Origin: Acidithiobacillus sp.
GTDB lineage: Bacteria > Pseudomonadota > Gammaproteobacteria > Acidithiobacillales > Acidithiobacillaceae
Direction: 5' to 3'
DNA length: 8,384 bases
NCBI GenBank assembly: GCA_028065135.1
Contig: JAPTWR010000017.1
Coordinates: 1-8,384, forward strand
Shown: positions 7,636 to 8,384 of the stretch, one piece after another
How positions within the stretch are numbered: the stretch's first letter is position 1
Layout: every line of letters starts with the position of its first letter
Made by a program: the position numbers and the translations under genes
Notes under the pieces: generated by a model
The model's input: the letters and a program-made list of their open reading frames with translations, nothing else
Database searches by the model: none
Told to the model about the DNA's origin: nothing

Positions 7636-7669
7636 AGGCGCCCCAAGATCCTATATCTTCGGGGCGCCT
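7636..7669 (-). promoter_or_regulatory. Strong leader hairpin before the replication operon
   Basis: AGGCGCCCC-AGAT pairs with ATCT-CGGGGCGCCT across a five-base loop, with one small bulge or mismatch. The stem is GC-rich with about 13 pairs. It begins within roughly ten bases of the predicted transcript start and ends about 35 bases before the start codon. No T-run follows it on either strand, so it is not a standard terminator. It could stabilise the 5' end, be bound by a regulator, or pair with an antisense RNA. Confidence 0.5.
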
Positions 7670-7684
7670 GCCGTTTCAGGTACA

Positions 7685-7713
7685 TCTATAGCTCAACCAA
7701 AAATTGCCGTCAA
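7685..7713 (-). promoter_or_regulatory. Promoter of the HTH/Toprim-helicase operon
   Basis: Read on the minus strand, TTGACG (7708-7713) and TATAGA (7685-7690) are separated by exactly 17 bases, an excellent sigma-70 match. Transcription would start near 7678 and give a leader of about 78 bases before the ATG at 7600. The hairpin at 7636-7669 falls within the first part of that leader. Confidence 0.65.
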
Positions 7714-7885
7714 TAAATTCCTGTCTTTGATTATTATATACTATTCATACGCCAGAAACAGCGATAACTGCCAAAAACTCGCTGCGTCCATGGTGCACCT
7801 CCAAAAAGAAGATGAAACCCACATAATTTCCGACAGGAAAGCGACCAGAAAGGCAAAATATTCGACATTCTGACAGCATTTTTTA

Positions 7886-7913
7886 TTGATCCCGGCCATT
7901 TATTTTATATAAT
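7886..7913 (+). promoter_or_regulatory. Sigma-70-type promoter with TATAAT
   Basis: TTGATC (7886-7891) and a perfect TATAAT (7908-7913) are separated by 16 bases. The predicted start is near 7920, the first base of the palindrome at 7920-7941. It would drive a plus-strand transcript through the structured region, away from the replication operon, with no protein gene to follow. Confidence 0.55.
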
Positions 7914-7919
7914 CGCCTA

Positions 7920-7941
7920 TTGTGTACTTATCAGTACACAA
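7920..7941. repeat. Operator-like palindrome at a predicted transcription start
   Basis: TTGTGTACT and AGTACACAA are perfect 9-base arms around TATC. The position at the start point of the promoter at 7886-7913 fits a repressor site, and GTACT/AGTAC cores are common in operators of small dimeric regulators. The helix-turn-helix protein encoded at 6917-7600 is one candidate ligand. As RNA it would form a stable 5' hairpin instead. Confidence 0.5.
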
Positions 7942-7945
7942 CGTC

Positions 7946-8090
7946 GCACTAACGGGTGCTTTTGGCCCTGCGGGCGCTACTCATCACCTTCAGCTGCCAG
8001 CTAGCTGATGAGTAGGTGTTAGTGTCATGGGGGGGTAGCGAGTCGGAGTCGGTGGTAGCGATGTCAAAGGTCCGCGATACGGGCCTTTGA
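7946..8090 (+). ncRNA. Possible structured RNA or origin element
   Basis: CACTAAC (7947-7953) pairs with GTTAGTG (8018-8024) and encloses two hairpins: GCCC/GGGC (7965-7975) and CTACTCATCA/TGATGAGTAG (7977-7986 with 8006-8015), the latter extended by AGCT/AGCT inside. This makes a three-way junction. Further on, TCAAAGGTCCG (8064-8074) pairs with CGGGCCTTTGA (8080-8090) around CGATA, with 11 pairs including one wobble. With a promoter directly upstream, a small RNA beginning near 7920 is plausible. The same folds in single-stranded DNA could serve a replication origin. I recognise no known RNA family. Confidence 0.35.
8034..8061 (+). repeat. Short direct repeats GGTAGCGA
   Basis: GGTAGCGA occurs at 8034-8041 and 8054-8061, 20 bases apart, with AGTCGG in tandem (8041-8052) between them. 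Two turns of helix between copies would place bound proteins on the same face, so they could be iteron-like, but two copies are few. Confidence 0.3.
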
Positions 8091-8112
8091 GCACGGCGCC
8101 ACTCCGTTGCGT

Positions 8113-8137
8113 CTGGCGCTGCACTGGCGCTGCACTG
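8113..8137 (+). repeat. Tandem 11-base repeat
   Basis: CTGGCGCTGCA is repeated exactly in tandem (8113-8123 and 8124-8134) and followed by CTG. It lies in the same gene-free region. It may be a protein-binding repeat or a simple slippage duplication. Confidence 0.45.
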
Positions 8138-8165
8138 AAAATGTTATCTACAGTGAACGTCGGTG

Positions 8166-8194
8166 ATTGACAGTGACTTCAACTTGTTGTTATT
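8166..8194 (+). promoter_or_regulatory. Possible promoter facing the tRNA fragment
   Basis: A perfect TTGACA is followed after 17 bases by TTATTA, or after 18 by TATTAC. The minus-35 is ideal but the minus-10 is weak. It points toward the partial tRNA at 8241-8288. It may be unrelated to it, since the intervening bases do not form a tRNA 5' half. Confidence 0.3.
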
Positions 8195-8240
8195 ACATAT
8201 TATTCTTGGTGCGGCTCAAGCGGCAAAAGGGGCCTTTTTT

Positions 8241-8288
8241 GGCCTTCTAAGCCGTATGTCGTGGGTTCGAATCCCTCCAGGCGTACCA
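8241..8288 (+). other. 3' half of tRNA-Arg(UCU), likely attachment site
   Basis: From the anticodon arm onward this matches tRNA geometry exactly. The anticodon loop is CTTCTAA (anticodon TCT, 8246-8248). Then come GCCGT, a five-base variable loop, the T arm GTGGG-TTCGAAT-CCCTC, a seven-base acceptor strand, discriminator A, and CCA at 8286-8288. One T-T mismatch lies in the T stem. No 5' half precedes it: the expected D arm is absent, no matching acceptor strand is found, and similarity stops within the anticodon stem. Integrative elements commonly recombine at the 3' end of tRNA genes and leave such a displaced fragment at one border. No integrase gene is in view, so the boundary role is inferred. 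A decayed tRNA is the alternative. Confidence 0.55.
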
Positions 8289-8384
8289 TATAAGACGCTG
8301 TATTTCCTGAATATTTACCATCAGGAACGACGTTCTCCGCTTTTCTTTGGGACACCCGTCCCCCATCGGTCGGGGATTACGACC
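8289..8384. other. Flank beyond the tRNA fragment
   Basis: No gene is seen in these 96 bases. TCCTGA and TCAGGA form a six-base hairpin stem around 8305-8326, and CCCC/GGGG arms occur near the end. If the tRNA fragment is an element border, this would be host DNA. Confidence 0.3.

Larger units (their letters stand above)
7671..8240. other. Gene-free region with promoters, dyads and direct repeats
   Basis: No protein gene is convincing here; the longest plausible frame is a 27-codon ORF at 7790-7873 without a clear ribosome binding site. The left half (7690-7920) is AT-rich. The right half is GC-rich and full of inverted repeats. The two halves carry promoters pointing away from each other: the minus-strand operon promoter at 7685-7713 and plus-strand promoters at 7886-7913 and possibly 8166-8194. 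AT-rich DNA beside repeats, next to a replication operon, is what an origin would look like, but this is inference from layout. Confidence 0.4.

Noticed and set aside
7790..7873. 27-codon plus-strand ORF
   Set aside because: No clear ribosome binding site or promoter and no recognisable motif.
7947..8024. CACTAAC...GTTAGTG pair resembling an integron attC site
   Set aside because: The ends do not match the RYYYAAC/GTTRRRY core consensus, and no integrase or cassette genes are present.
8001..8030. CTGATGAG resembling a hammerhead ribozyme core
   Set aside because: No GAAA strand follows at the right distance, and the CTGATGAG lies inside a perfect stem that explains it.
8200..8288. A complete functional tRNA gene
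   Set aside because: No D arm and no 5' acceptor strand matching CAGGCGT is present upstream; only the 3' half fits.
1..8384. CRISPR array
   Set aside because: No regularly spaced repeats of 24-40 bases are visible and no cas-like protein is encoded.

Overview
The window looks like accessory DNA from a moderately GC-rich proteobacterium, probably a beta- or gammaproteobacterium or a relative such as Acidithiobacillus. That placement rests on protein style and tRNA remnants only and is an inference. It reads as part of a plasmid or an integrated element. There are no housekeeping genes, two broken mobility genes, one replication-type operon, and a partial tRNA at the right edge that looks like an attachment-site scar.

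Left part (1-1032): a 5' fragment of an IS1182-like transposase (62-373) is cut off abruptly and followed by about 650 bases without a convincing gene. That stretch does hold a well-formed promoter (660-687), a palindrome over its predicted start point, three sites with the same ATCCAAT core, and a 27-base near-perfect inverted repeat (823-849). Together these outline a short regulated transcription unit. Next, on the minus strand, is a tightly coupled pair of uncharacterised genes (2289 to 1033). The first is a small protein that may carry a winged-helix-like fold; the second is a 282-residue protein of no family I recognise.

Middle (2290-3560): a stretch rich in dyads resembles a serine-resolvase site. 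It is followed by a resolvase/invertase gene (2722-3271) broken by at least two frameshifts, then a short stretch with repeats like the ends of an IS21-family element.

Right part (3561-8384): a minus-strand operon is driven by a clear sigma-70-type promoter at 7685-7713. It has a leader with a strong hairpin, then a helix-turn-helix protein (7600 to 6917), then a 1120-residue protein overlapping it by 7 bases. The large protein joins a Toprim domain to a helicase whose four cysteines lie between motifs I and II, as in the iron-sulphur helicases XPD and DinG. The likely role is replication of the element.

Upstream of this operon, on the plus strand, lies a second promoter (7886-7913) with a palindromic operator-like site on its start point. 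Beyond it come a potential three-way-junction structure, a long hairpin, and short direct repeats. This could be a small structured RNA, a replication origin, or both. The region ends with the 3' half of a tRNA-Arg(UCU) (8241-8288), a plausible attachment site and element boundary; DNA to its right may be host sequence.
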